Source: Larix kaempferi (lineage: Eukaryota > Streptophyta > Pinopsida > Pinales > Pinaceae). From it: a stretch of DNA of 64,000 nucleotides. Below the pieces are notes generated by a model. The model saw only the letters and a program-made list of their open reading frames with translations, searched no databases and was not told the DNA's origin. A program made the translations under genes and the position numbers. Below are positions 25,927-36,393 of the stretch, one piece after another. Location: the NCBI GenBank assembly GCA_027924585.1, contig BSBM01002076.1:186001-250000 (forward strand). Direction: 5' to 3'. How positions within the stretch are numbered: the first letter of the stretch is position 1; every line of letters begins with the position of its first letter.

Positions 25927-25930
25927 GCCT
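25927..25930. repeat. Target-site duplication of the foldback element, left copy
   Basis: GCCT here and at 28290-28293 flank the inserted element. Removing the element and one copy restores the LINE codons for EGLSRL. The duplication could be read as GCCTAA if the first two bases of the inverted repeat are counted as target. Confidence 0.8.
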
Positions 25931-26005
25931 AACCACTTATACTATGAAACGAGAACTATATACTAAGAACGAGAACTCTAGCCATAAAAACTCATATTTT
26001 TGCAT

Positions 26006-26120
26006 AAAAAACAACGAAAACAACCCCCAAATCAAAAAGTGTTGATGCCAGTATCATGTTTTCATAAAAAACACCAAAAACAACCCCCAAATCGAAAAGT
26101 GTTGATACTAGTATCAACGT
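26006..26120. repeat. Subterminal 61-bp tandem pair ending in an 18-bp palindrome
   Basis: Two direct copies of an AACAACCCCCAAATC(A/G)AAAAG-type unit follow one another. The second ends in GTTGATACTAGTATCAAC (26101-26118), a perfect palindrome. The opposite arm has TGATACTGGTATCA (28182-28195). Confidence 0.8.
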
Positions 26121-26922
26121 TTTTTTTCTCTGGGTTAAAAATATAGCCATGGCTTAAAAATATCATACTGTTGTTTACGAAAGCCTTAAAATCAACCCCT
26201 AAATTGAAATTTTCTGTTTTCAACAAATAAATTCCTAACCCTAACCCCCAACAAACTATTACAAAAGTTATAAAAAAAATTATAATGCACCCCTCCTACC
26301 TTAACCCCCCTAACAAACTATTAATAATTTTTTTTAAAATTTACATTTAAAAAAATAATTACATATCTGATCCTAACCCCCCAACGAACCATTAATAAAT
26401 GTTTGAAAAAATTACATTTTAAAAAACAAAGTACATTTCCTAATTCCCTAGCCCCCTGCATTACCCCCTACCTTAACCGCCCAAAAATTACATTTCCTAA
26501 TGCCCTACCCACTACGTTAACCCCCCAATGTTACCCCATTGCCCCTCACACATTGTTTTAACTAAAAAAAATTAAAACCCAACTTAAAAAAATTAAACAA
26601 TTAAAATAAAAACCTAAACTTTACAAAAAAAAAAACAAAAAACAAACTAGACTTTACAAAAAAAAAAATTAAAAATTAAAAAAAAAAACTTTACAAAAAA
26701 TAAATTAAAATACAAATTAAAAATTAAAAAAAAAAACTTTACCAAAAAAAATTAAAAATTAAAAAAAAAAACTAAACTTTAAAAAAAAAAATTAAAAAAA
26801 AAACAAATTAAAAATTAAAAAAAAAACTTTACAAAAAATAAATTAAAAATTAAAAAGAAAACTTTACAAAACAAAAATTTAAAATTTAAAAAAAAAACTA
26901 AACTTAAAAAAAATAAAATCAA

Positions 26923-27205
26923 AATGGCGGGTGGCTCCACCCCCTTGGGCGCCCAAAGGGCTGCCCCTGTGGGATGGCCCTTTGGGTGCCCAAGGGGGCG
27001 GAGCCAGCAGCCGCCTGCCCAAAAGTGGGCGGGCAGCTGCTGGCTCCGCCCCCTTGGGCGCCCAAAGGGCCGCCCCATGGGGGCAGCTCGATGTCGGGCA
27101 TCGGATGCTGGCTCCGCCCACTTAGGCACCCAAAGGGCCGCCCCACGGGGGCATCCCTTTGGGCGCCTAAGGGGTCGGAGCCAGCATCCGCCCACCTCTT
27201 TGGGG
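26923..27205. repeat. GC-rich core with two strong hairpins
   Basis: In a 2-kb AT-rich element this ~280-bp block is GC-rich and made of alternating inverted units of CCCTTGGGCGCCCAAAGGG and GGCGGAGCCAGCAG. Hairpin 1 has arms at about 26974-27020 and 27026-27075. Hairpin 2 has arms at about 27104-27137 and 27155-27189. No promoter or gene is recognised. Confidence 0.85.
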
Positions 27206-30200
27206 CGATGTTTGTTTTTTTTGTTTGTATTTTTATTTTTATTTTTAATTTTTGTTTTGTTTAATTTTTAAATTTCTTTTTTAAAGTTTGGTTTTTGTTT
27301 AATTTTGATTTTGATTTTTTTTTGGTAAAGTTTTTTTTTTTTAATTTTTAATTTATTTTTTGTAAAGTCTTTTTTCTTAATTTGTAAAGTCTAGTTTGTT
27401 TTTTGTTTATTTTTTTGTAAAGTTTAGATTTTATTTTTTATATTTTAAGTTTAGGTTTTTATTTTAATTTTTTAATTTTTTTAAGTTGGGTTTTAAATTG
27501 TTTTTAGTTAAAACGATGTGTGAGGGGTAATGGGGTAGTGGGTAGGGCATTAGGAAATGTAATTTTCCGGGGGCTAAGGTAGGGGGTAATGTAGGGGGCT
27601 AGGGCATTAGGAAATGTACTTTGTTTTTTTAAATGTTTATTAATGGTTGGTTGAGGGGTTAGGGTAGGATATGTAATTATTTTTTTAAATGTAATTTTTT
27701 AAAAAAAATATTAATAGTTTGTTAGGGGGTTAGGGTAGAAGGGACGCATTATAATTATTTTTTTAACTTTTGTAATAGTTTGTGGGGGGGTAGGGATAGG
27801 GTTAGGGTAGAAGGGGGCAATATAATTTTTTTAAATATTTTCTTTTTAAATTTTAATAATAATTGGTTAGGTGGTTAAATATTATGAAAAATAATGTGAA
27901 ATAGTATCATTTTTATACAAAATGACTAAAAATCTGTTAAAAATGGGTTTAAATGTCTTCTTTTTCTCGATTTGTTTACTATTTTTTCCATAAAAATATA
28001 TTATTTATGATTAACTTTTAAAGATAAATTTCGAAAATGTATGTGTTTTTCATTATAGCTAGCTTCTAAATGTATGTTTTTTGTTAAATTTCTTAAAAAC
28101 ACACTTGAAAATAGAAATTAAAAATACTTTACAATAAAGATGTGTCAAAGGCCCAAAAAAATGCCTCAAAATGAAAATGTGTGATACTGGTATCAACCCT
28201 TTTTGAAACGGAGGTAAAAATAGCTACTAAAATTAGGAGAGAGAAAAACGAGAACTGTGTTGAGTTCTCGTTTCATAGTATAAGTGGTTGCCTAAGTAGA
28301 TTGATTATTCAGGCAAATTTGGATGGTAAAATTAGTGGCATCAAAATCACCAAGGACTTGTACATCACACATATCCTGTTTGTGGATGATGTTTTATTAG
28401 CAGGGTTGGATACTTTGTTGGAATGGAGGCACTTTCGTGATATTATTTCATTATTTTGCAAGGCCTCTGGAATGTGTGTTAGTCTAAAGAAATCATGCTT
28501 TTGTGGGAATCTTATTGCTGATGATCGTATTATGGGTCTTCATTCTTTGTTGCCATACAAGTTCAGCATTATTGCAGATGGATTTACCTATCTTGGGTTT
28601 CACCTTAAACCTAATGGATACTTGATTAAAGACTGGGAGTGGCTGCTCAAAAAGATTGAAAACAGGATTTCCAATTGGACATATCGTTTGTTGTCAATTG
28701 GAGGTAAACTTACCTTGGTTAAGTCTGTCTTGATGGGTACTCCGTTATATTGGTTTTCTTTATTGCCTATCCCATGTTCTGTGATAAATTCTCTGAGAAG
28801 ACTTATGTTCAATTTCTTATGGACGGGTGGCCTAAACAAATCAAGTCTTGTGATGATTGGTTGGAAGAAAATTTCTCTTCCTTTTGAGGTTGGGGGTTGG
28901 GGCATTAAGGATCTGTCAATTTTCAGTGAGGCTCTACGGTTAAAGAGCTTTTGGCGTGCAATTTTTGGCAATACTCTCTGGTCGAGGATTATCCATCAGA
29001 AATATATTAAGATTGAGATCTCTCATTGGTTAAGGAATCCAGATAAGAAAGTGAGGGGGGTTTCTCCGATATGGAATGCCTTTATGAAAGTTTACAAATG
29101 GCTGGCATATAAATTATGTTGGAAAGTTGGCTTAGGGGCAAAAGTAGCTATCGGTGTTGATCCCATATTGGGATTGAATGACTCATACAGATTATCTTCT
29201 AATTTGCTATATAAGCTTAAATTTGTAGGTCATTTTACACTCAATTCTATTGCAAATTATTGGAGGGATGGCTATTGGGGCATGGATACTGATCTTCAAT
29301 TGTCTCCAAATCTTGCTATGGAATGGCAACAGTATTTGCAGGGCCTTAATGCTGCTGGTATCCGTCTTAAGTCTAAAGTTGATAAGGTAGTTTGGGGAGG
29401 GAATGAAGCTATTGGGATTGTGACTGCTAGTACTGCCTATAGTTGCATGATTAAAAGGAGATGTATCTTTCCAAGACATTGGTGATATGGTAAAATATGG
29501 CATTGCCATCTACCACTTAAACTGAAATGTTTCTTTTGGTTTGTATTACAGGATAGGCTGAAGACTTGGGAGAATCTCTCATCATTAGGTTGGATTGGCC
29601 CTAGCCAATGCATATTGTGCAGAAAGAATGGTGAAACAACTATGCATATGTTTATGGAATGTTCTTTTACTTTGGAACTTTGGGAGAAAATATATCAGAT
29701 CTTTAATATCACTGAAAGATGAGGAGGTCAGAATATTGTTACATCTTTGCAACAATGGTTACTGAATTGTAAAGCTCATAAGACGTTGCCTATTTTCATT
29801 TGCTGGGCAGTTTGGGGGATGAGGAACAAGGTGATATTTGAAGACTCCAGACCATATCTAGAAAAATCATACAATACTGTCATCAGTCAATATTTGAACT
29901 ACCAGAAAGAAGTTAAGCCTCGGGCTCATCGAGAGATTGGGAAATTTGATCTGGTGGTATTTGATCCAGTACTATTTTTTGATGGTGCTGCAAATTGGGG
30001 GTTTGTGGTGTGGGAGGTGTCATATTTCTTAATCATGATCACTATTACACTATTAAAATGAAGTGTGGCAGAGGCACGAATATGAAGGCAGAACTTGCAG
30101 CCTTATAGTGTGTTGCAAGGGTGGCAAACATTTTTGGCTTGGTTAATGTAAAGATTTTTGGTGACTCTCGAGTTACCATTAAATGGGCTAGGGGGGAGTT

Positions 30201-30608
30201 TGATCTTAAGGTATTAAATTTGACTGGTTGGTGTGATAGAACTAAGGAAGAACTACATAAATTGGGGGTGGTCACCTTGGAACATATATTTCGAGAACAT
30301 AACTCACAGGCTGATCTACTTTCAAAACTGGCTTTGGAAGGTGATGATGGACTTCTATTTTGGGAGGAATTCTGTGAAAATCAGTTGATTGATTCTGGTA
30401 GTTGTTATTTTCTGAGTTGATCATGCTATGTTGTGTCAAGGACATCCTTATGTTTGTTTTTTGGCTTATGATGTAAATATTTATTTTGAATTTTCTGAAA
30501 TACTCTTTTTTGGGAGGTGGATGGAAGAATAGTATTTATACTGATATCATGTACTATTTGATTTAAAAGTGAATATTAATAGTATGCTTTTTTTTCATGG
30601 GAAAAAAA

Positions 30609-30622
30609 AACGCATTAATCTT
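30609..30622. repeat. Target-site duplication of the LINE, right copy
   Basis: AACGCATTAATCTT repeats the left copy exactly. The first two A bases merge with the poly(A). Confidence 0.9.
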
Positions 30623-31983
30623 TCTAAAAACATTGAAATGAATAATAAATGTGTTCCTTCAAAATAGGATTTGTATATCTACACATATTTCATAACATGT
30701 CTTTCGCTCTTAATGATGTTCTAGAGGTATATATAGACGTTAATCCCTTCACCCTAGTTTAGGGTTTGGTCAATTCCCTAAGATGTCCAACGCTTAAGGA
30801 GTGATCTTGGTCATCTTGGTCAGCCATTACCGATATCCAATGCTCAAGTAGTAGTCTTGGCCTGTCATTTCTGAATATAATAATTGTATTTGGGTCACAC
30901 CCATAAATATATATTTCATGTCATCTTTACATCAATCTTCACACTTTTACATCTTTCCAATGATTCTCCATGCTATATACCTGCAAGACATTTTCAATGA
31001 TGAGGTGCTTGTTTCTCAACATGTAATTTGTTTTCCTTTGTCTACATGTTGACAACTGAATATTGGAATGTTTTTTTTCCAGCGAAGAAAACTACTATTG
31101 ATATTCTAATAGAATCAAATAGTACAATGAAAAACAAGATTCTGTAAGCGAATCTTATGATAGAGTTCAGCACAGCCAGCCTTCAACCATATTCTCAAAA
31201 TGAACCACTGTATCGCGTTCATTTACTACTAATACATGATTTTCTTCTATTGGAATGTTACCACCGAAACATTCACGATAAGAGAATTATGACTATAAAC
31301 TAAAAAATGATTCTATAAGGCATGGTTAATAACACAAAAAAAAATGAAGACTAAGACTATAAAAAAATGAAAACAAAGTGACATTTATTTTGTTGATCCC
31401 CCTCAAACATTTACATTAATAGGATGATTTCTATTTGCAGAATGGGGTCAACACAAAGGAATTTTTTCCATCTGGCTCCGCCACTAATAATAATTCTGAT
31501 TGAAAAAAAAAGTTTGTTGAACAAATTTAACAGCATTTCTCTCATTCAATGTTATGAAGTTGCTTATCATCAAGCATAGGCACCAGAATAAGCTCCTTTT
31601 CAATTCTATTAAATTCAATTTTTATTTTTAACTGGTGAAGTTATGGGCCTGTCACATAAGTCTGTGATTATTAGGGACCAACATTTTCACCAGAATAAGC
31701 TCCTTTTCAATTCTATTAAATTCAATTTTTATTTTTAACTCGTGAAGTTATGGGCCTGTCTCATAACTCTGTCATTATTAGGCACCAACATTTTCACCAT
31801 GGTTTAGGAGGTCCGCCATTGGGAGAAATGAGATTTTCATTTATAGGTGGAATAGAAGCCAACAATATGGCTTGGGTTGCCCTTCTCTGTCTTGTGTAAC
31901 CCATTCTTAATGTGTGAAAAAAATAAATCTATTTCTCACGTCTTGATTCTTCGGGTGCTTTCTATAGCTTGTCAGTGTACAAT
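30623..31983. other. AT-rich spacer with a 107-bp tandem duplication
   Basis: Two near-identical copies start CACCAGAATAAGCTCCTTTT at 31581 and 31688 and run to about 31800. Nothing else is recognised. Confidence 0.6.
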
Positions 31984-32260
31984 TCACCTACCCAGTATCT
32001 GATGCATGAAAATGATCTCTAGTGATGCTAATCTGTTCTTTTGATCCCTGTAAGAAGACAAACTAACAAAATATTTTAAGCACATCACAGTCATATATTT
32101 ACCAACAACATGACAGTGCTGCAAAAATTCACATACTAAACAAAATCCCATGAGACACATTCTGCTTAAGTTGAGGCTTGAAAGATTAATATACATTTCT
32201 TCAAACATACCTGCAACCTAAAAATTTTAGTGTATCAGCCACAGATATAGCTGGTAGTCC
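31984..32260 (-). other. Two exon-like blocks that splice in frame, unrecognised
   Basis: On the minus strand a 50-bp block (32211-32260) is flanked by TTTCAG and GTATGT. It joins in phase to a second block (31984-32047) that follows CTTCTTACAG. The joined reading is GLPAISVADTLKFLGC then RDQKNRLASLEIIFMHQILG, ending in TGA (31984-31986). I do not recognise a family and cannot extend it upstream. It may be the 3' end of a gene or a fragment. Confidence 0.3.
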
Positions 32261-32546
32261 CTGAAATCAAAACGTTACACCCAGTTCACATAACAACCAA
32301 CTTCGACTTAAAAGGTGATTAACAAATATTTATAAAAATAAGGGACTCCCAAGCAAGGAATTGCTGATCTTTATATGGTGTTTCGAATCATGCGTAGAAT
32401 GTTTTATCTGTCACATTTGTTTTTTGAATAATGATTCCTAAACTGCAAGTATCTACCAAAATCCTGAAGTTCATGCACCATGGGATCATGCTCACTGAAA
32501 CACACATTAACTATGTAGAAACATCATTATAGCAGAGGAAACTTAT

Positions 32547-32798
32547 ATGACATTCAATAGAATTGATCTCCTTTTCGATGGATTCTTGAGCAAAACGAAA
32601 AGCATCATAGTTGGAAGAATAAATAATGTGCAACATCTACAAAATTCAGATTGGCTTGCCCTGGAAACTGATATGACATTTGACAGAATTGATCTCCTCT
32701 TCCATGGCTTCTTGGGCAAAAGGAAAAGAATAACAGTTGGAAGAGTAAATAATGTGCAACATCTACAAAATTTAAATTGGCTTGCCCTCGGCAACAGT
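32547..32798. repeat. Tandem duplication, two 126-bp copies, frame-preserving
   Basis: Copies start at 32547 and 32673. A plus-strand frame stays open through both (repeated RIDLLF and NVQHLQN) to a stop at 32970-32972. The period is 42 codons. No known family is recognised. Confidence 0.85.
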
Positions 32799-32972
32799 CT
32801 TGCAATCAAAGATAGACTCCACTACTCTGGTTCTACAGATGGTGACTACTACGTGATTTGTCAGAAACCTGACACAATTAAGCATATAGTGTGGGCCCAC
32901 TCCAGCATGCAATTGAAACACTCTAAATGTAGTTGTTTAGCTCATCAGATCAATGAGGTCCGACAACATTAA

Positions 32973-33425
32973 GGTCCAAGAACATTATATGGAAGTGACC
33001 CACCTTGTTCAGACACATTGGAAGCCACGGTACCATTTATTTGAAACCATTCTCCTGTCCCTTCCTTTGAGCCATTTCAACTGTTTTTCAAAGATTGTAA
33101 AATATCTTTGATTTGATTGATGTTTCGGCTACTTGTGCACTTTTATCATTATTTAAATTACAGGGGAGGATGCCCGAAACAATACACACATGCCATACCC
33201 CTAAAGTTTCATCCGAATTCATTAAAATCACTTAATAGGTCCACATCTAGTTTTTCAATGATGGAGATGCGTGTGCAATAAGAACAAGCTGCTTGAAACT
33301 ATTTATAAGCTCTGACATCCTGAAACATCTTAAATTAGTTAAATTTTAAACATATCCACAATCTCAAACACCTAAAAATATGATCATCCAGTGGATATAT
33401 GCCAAACCCTAATTTTGAGCTAAGC
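32973..33425. other. AT-rich spacer
   Basis: No coding or repeat signal stands out. Confidence 0.4.
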
Positions 33426-33692
33426 AATATGGAGCAGGAAAAGACGAAAGATTCTTCGTACCATCACAGTGAAAGGGTGGCAGTACCATCACAGTGAAAG
33501 GGTGGCCATTGCTTTTTGTCTTATTGACACACCATCTAGAACTCCAATTTGAATTATAAAGAATATTCATGTGTGTGGTAATTGCCATGATGCCACCAAG
33601 CTCATCTCAAAGGGACAAAGATTGTTGTGAGGGATGCCAAATGCTTCCACGATTTCAAGGATGACCTATGTTCATGTGGGGACTATTGGTGA
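33426..33692 (+). pseudogene. PPR protein, C-terminal DYW (cytidine deaminase-like) fragment
   Basis: DYW-class PPR proteins carry out C-to-U RNA editing in plastids and mitochondria. The fragment reads MEQEKTKDSSYHHSERV, then [35 protein letters not shown] and finally [22 protein letters not shown] with the stop at 33690-33692, so the deaminase HxE, the CxxC and the terminal DYW tripeptide are all visible. It is broken by a 25-bp tandem duplication (CATCACAGTGAAAGGGTGGC, about 33457-33506), a stop after TPI and a frame change before VVRDA. No PPR repeats are found upstream, so this is a 3' fragment. Confidence 0.88.
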
Positions 33693-33801
33693 CACCAAGT
33701 AAGACAAATGATAGAGAGATAGTTGCTCTCAACCATAATAACTGGTTTAAATCATGCTATATTTGCAATCAAATTGTTATTTATGCTATTTGGGAAGACT
33801 G

Positions 33802-34059
33802 AAACTACTGACAGTGCTAAAAATTAAAATTGTAATAATAAACACTGAAGCATACAAACATGCTGGTTTCAAAATGGTTCACTTCGACAGAGATTTCGGT
33901 ATCCCTGCTAATGTGAAAAGAAAAAGTGTGAAACTATTGATAGTGCTACAAAATAAAATTGTAATAATAAACACTGAAGTATACAAACATGCTGGTTTCG
34001 AAATGCTTCACTTTAACAGAGATTTCAGTATCCCTACTGATGTGAAAAGAAAAAGTGTG
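33802..34059. repeat. Tandem duplication, two 129-bp copies, frame-preserving
   Basis: Copies start at 33802 and 33931 (AAACTA(C/T)TGA(C/T)AGTGCTA). The period is 43 codons and one plus-strand frame (33754-34098) is open across both, with YKHAGF and NVKRKSV / DVKRKSV repeated. The function is unknown. Confidence 0.85.
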
Positions 34060-34099
34060 CAGGCTAGAATGTTGTCTGGCATGGATTTGGTACCTTGAA

Positions 34100-36393
34100 C
34101 ATGCATTGTTTTTTCTAATGAAGTGCAATAATTGAATTTGTAATACTGCATGTTTTGAAGCAAATTTCATGACGCTTTTTTCATGCAGGCCCCTATTATT
34201 GAGAAGAAACCAGAAGACCAACCATGTATTGTTTGGAAGGGGCTAGCATGGGATGGAATGAAAAATACAGTGGGATAGGTTGTCATTAATCCATAACTAT
34301 TTGGAGGATATATAACGATCCTTTTATTACAAGTATAAAAGGAGTACTAAGGCTATAAAAAATCATGTCATAGTAAATCACATTGAATAAAATGTGATAG
34401 CATTGATGACACAGGCTATAAATATATTCCACTTTATAGTCATGGTCTAGGAACAATTTTCTGAAGGCAACCTTATCTCTCATATGAGCCATTTTATTCC
34501 TCTCATGTGGGCACTTTTACTCTAGTGTTGGTGCCTTTGTCCAATTAAACATTTTATTTGCACTGCTATGTTTCCTCAACTTGTGAATAACAGATGTCGA
34601 GTGCTCTGCAACACACATTATCATAAACCTTAACGTGAGACCGAAGCTAAAGAAGAAGAAGCCATAGTAGAGTATTGTGAAGAGCCATGAGAACTAAATA
34701 AGGAATGTGTTGTGAAAGGGGACTTGATGGAGTGGGAAAGGGAAGAGGCTGACTGTATTCACTTGCCCTCTCTTGGGGATATGCTTGGACTCAAAGGCAT
34801 ACTTATCTTGTGCCTTGGAATTGGCCTATGATGGCACATTGGCATGCTATGAACTCTTTCTCAATAAGTGAATCTACACACTGAAAGGAATAGATTGGTG
34901 ACCAAGGCTAGAGGATGTAGTGAAAATATAACAAGTCTGTCCGAGATTTAAGATTACTATGAGTGCAGCAGTCAATGGTCTACAGGTGACTGCTAATTTA
35001 ATTTAATTTATTTTATTTGTTAGGTAAGCACCTGCTAATTTATTTTGTTTTATCTTATTTGTTAGGTAAACGCTTAGATTCATCACAATTAAAAAGCAAT
35101 TTGCTCAGGACGCTTCACAACAATTATGATTTGATGTGGCCACATATTGACTTGATCCTCAATGTGATATAATATAATTGTACGGGATTCAACCAACAAA
35201 ATTCAAATAACACAAGCACAAAATTCAAATGCAACCCAATCTAATCAATAATGTACTAAAGCATTGGTTGTTCCAGTTCCATGCAGTTCAAAACATGCTG
35301 ATAAAGTTAACTTGCAAAAATTTGTTGAGATGCTTCTTGAATGTCTGAATACCAAAAGCACTGCATAATACTCGCATTTAAAATTTACATGCAAGGCACC
35401 ATAAACAAGAGGATTATTATGTTTTCATGTAGAAGAGAATAGTCCGTGGAAAGGGATTTGATGGATCAGGAAGTGGAAATTTTACTGGTAGTGGACTTTG
35501 GATTGGCCTGAAGCCTCTTACTGCTGAGGCAAAAATTTGGCACAATTTTTTCTAGAAATGATAAGAACTTTCTGTTAATTTGTCATCCCATTCTAATTAC
35601 GACCCCTACCTGATTGACTAGTTCTCACCCATGAGATAAACCAAGAGTTGTCGTTTGTGGCAAAGTGGTTATCAGTTTTACCTGAGCCGTGGAGTGAGGG
35701 GTACTTCCTCAATATGCAAGTCGTCAGACAGCATTGGTGACCGAATGAATCACCTGAACCGTTAGGAAGCTGAGCATACGGGGTCCATATCTATTTTTAG
35801 CTGATAAATCGCAGATTTCCTCTGTCTAGAACTGTTGCCAATCACTTTTGTGGCTTTGCAAATCCGTCTGTTGCCGATCACTTCCGCAACGTTGCAGATC
35901 CATCTGTTTCTGATCCCTTCTGCACCATAGCAGATCCATTCTGAAAATCCCATTTTTTTCGCCATATCTCCCTTGTTTTCACTCTGTTTCCCTTGAAACT
36001 TTCCTGACACCCCCGTAATCCCATTCTGCATCTTTCATTCCAGAAGATCCTATCCCAAATTCCACTTCCCAAAGCCAGAAATCTCACATTTGTCTATTTT
36101 TAGGGTTTGCCATAACTTCTTTAATTTTCACCCAATCGCCTTCAAATTTTGCCACCATGTTCATTCCCTATTTCCGCTTCTTTGTCCCTCTCTGACAAAT
36201 TTTTCCATTCTTTCACTCGGCTTCTGAAATCCTCATTTTTTGCTTCCGTGTCCATTCGAAAGTGTCCAAAACCTAGTCGAACTCCAATTACCCATCAGAG
36301 TTTTTCCCAAATCCAAATTTCCCTTTACTAAATAAGTTTTTGTTTGTGTTTTGCTATCCATTCACAAACAAAAAAACAAAAAAACTCTTGGTT
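34100..36393. other. Spacer, then presumed 5' leader of the gypsy element
   Basis: 34100-35640 shows no gene. 35700-36390 is less AT-rich and precedes gag as its untranslated leader would. I looked for a 5' LTR matching the 3' LTR at 38945 and for a primer binding site and could not find either. Confidence 0.4.

Larger units (their letters stand above)
25931..28289. mobile_element. Foldback / long-inverted-repeat DNA element, 2,359 bp
   Basis: The ends are perfect 27-bp inverted repeats (25931-25957 and 28263-28289; outer part AACCACTTATACTATGAAAC). Behind them the arms stay roughly complementary for about 1 kb. The left arm is rich in AACCCCC, CATTTCCTAA and A-runs, the right arm has the matching GGGGGTT, TTAGGAAATG and T-runs. 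The arms meet in a GC-rich core (26923-27205). No transposase is encoded. Open stretches are compositional. It therefore needs an enzyme in trans. The superfamily cannot be fixed: a 4-6 bp duplication fits several groups. Right end detail: AACGAGAACT, a 6-base gap and AGTTCTCGTT form an additional terminal hairpin (28249-28272). Confidence 0.88.
24822..30420 (+). pseudogene. LINE ORF2: reverse transcriptase and RNase H, no endonuclease, interrupted
   Basis: ORF2 normally makes endonuclease, reverse transcriptase and RNase H. Here 24822-25430 begins directly in the linker before the fingers and carries SPGPDGWTVELF. A stop at 25428-25430 and a frame change lead to 25458-25930 with KMDLEKAYDRVNWDF and RGIRQGCSLSPLLF. 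The foldback insertion cuts the codons after VIEGL. Reading resumes at 28290 with SRLIIQAN, the catalytic box FVDDVLLAG, thumb, and a conserved WRAIFGNTLWSRII region to a stop at 29483-29485. Beyond this are a zinc-like CILCRKNGETTMHMFMEC and RNase H with FFDGAAN, NMKAELAAL, FGDSRVTIKW and SQADLLSKLAL, ending at 30418-30420. Stops and one or two frame changes separate these pieces. All catalytic motifs are still readable. Confidence 0.9.
22811..30608 (+). mobile_element. LINE (non-LTR retrotransposon), full-length insertion, endonuclease lost, split by a foldback element
   Basis: The element is framed by a 14-bp duplication (22797-22810 and 30609-30622) and ends in a short A-run (about 30602-30610), the signature of target-primed reverse transcription. 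Order: 5' leader (22811-23250), ORF1, reverse transcriptase, a 2,359-bp later insertion (25931-28289), the rest of reverse transcriptase, a zinc-binding region, RNase H and a short 3' UTR (30421-30600). Without the insertion and its 4-bp duplication the copy is about 5.4 kb. The apurinic endonuclease expected at the ORF2 N-terminus is absent. Confidence 0.92.

Noticed and set aside
26815-27271. Five overlapping frames rich in Gly/Pro/Arg in the foldback core
   Set aside because: All come from inverted GC-rich units and overlap on both strands. They are compositional, not genes.
35762-36087. Minus-strand frames with repeated NRRICKATKVIGN-like peptides
   Set aside because: They mirror repeats of CTGTTGCCGATCACTT in the gypsy leader and match no family.
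35600-36393. 5' LTR and primer binding site of the gypsy element
   Set aside because: No stretch matches the 3' LTR at 38945-39327, and TGGTTATCAG near 35670 is too weak to call a primer site.
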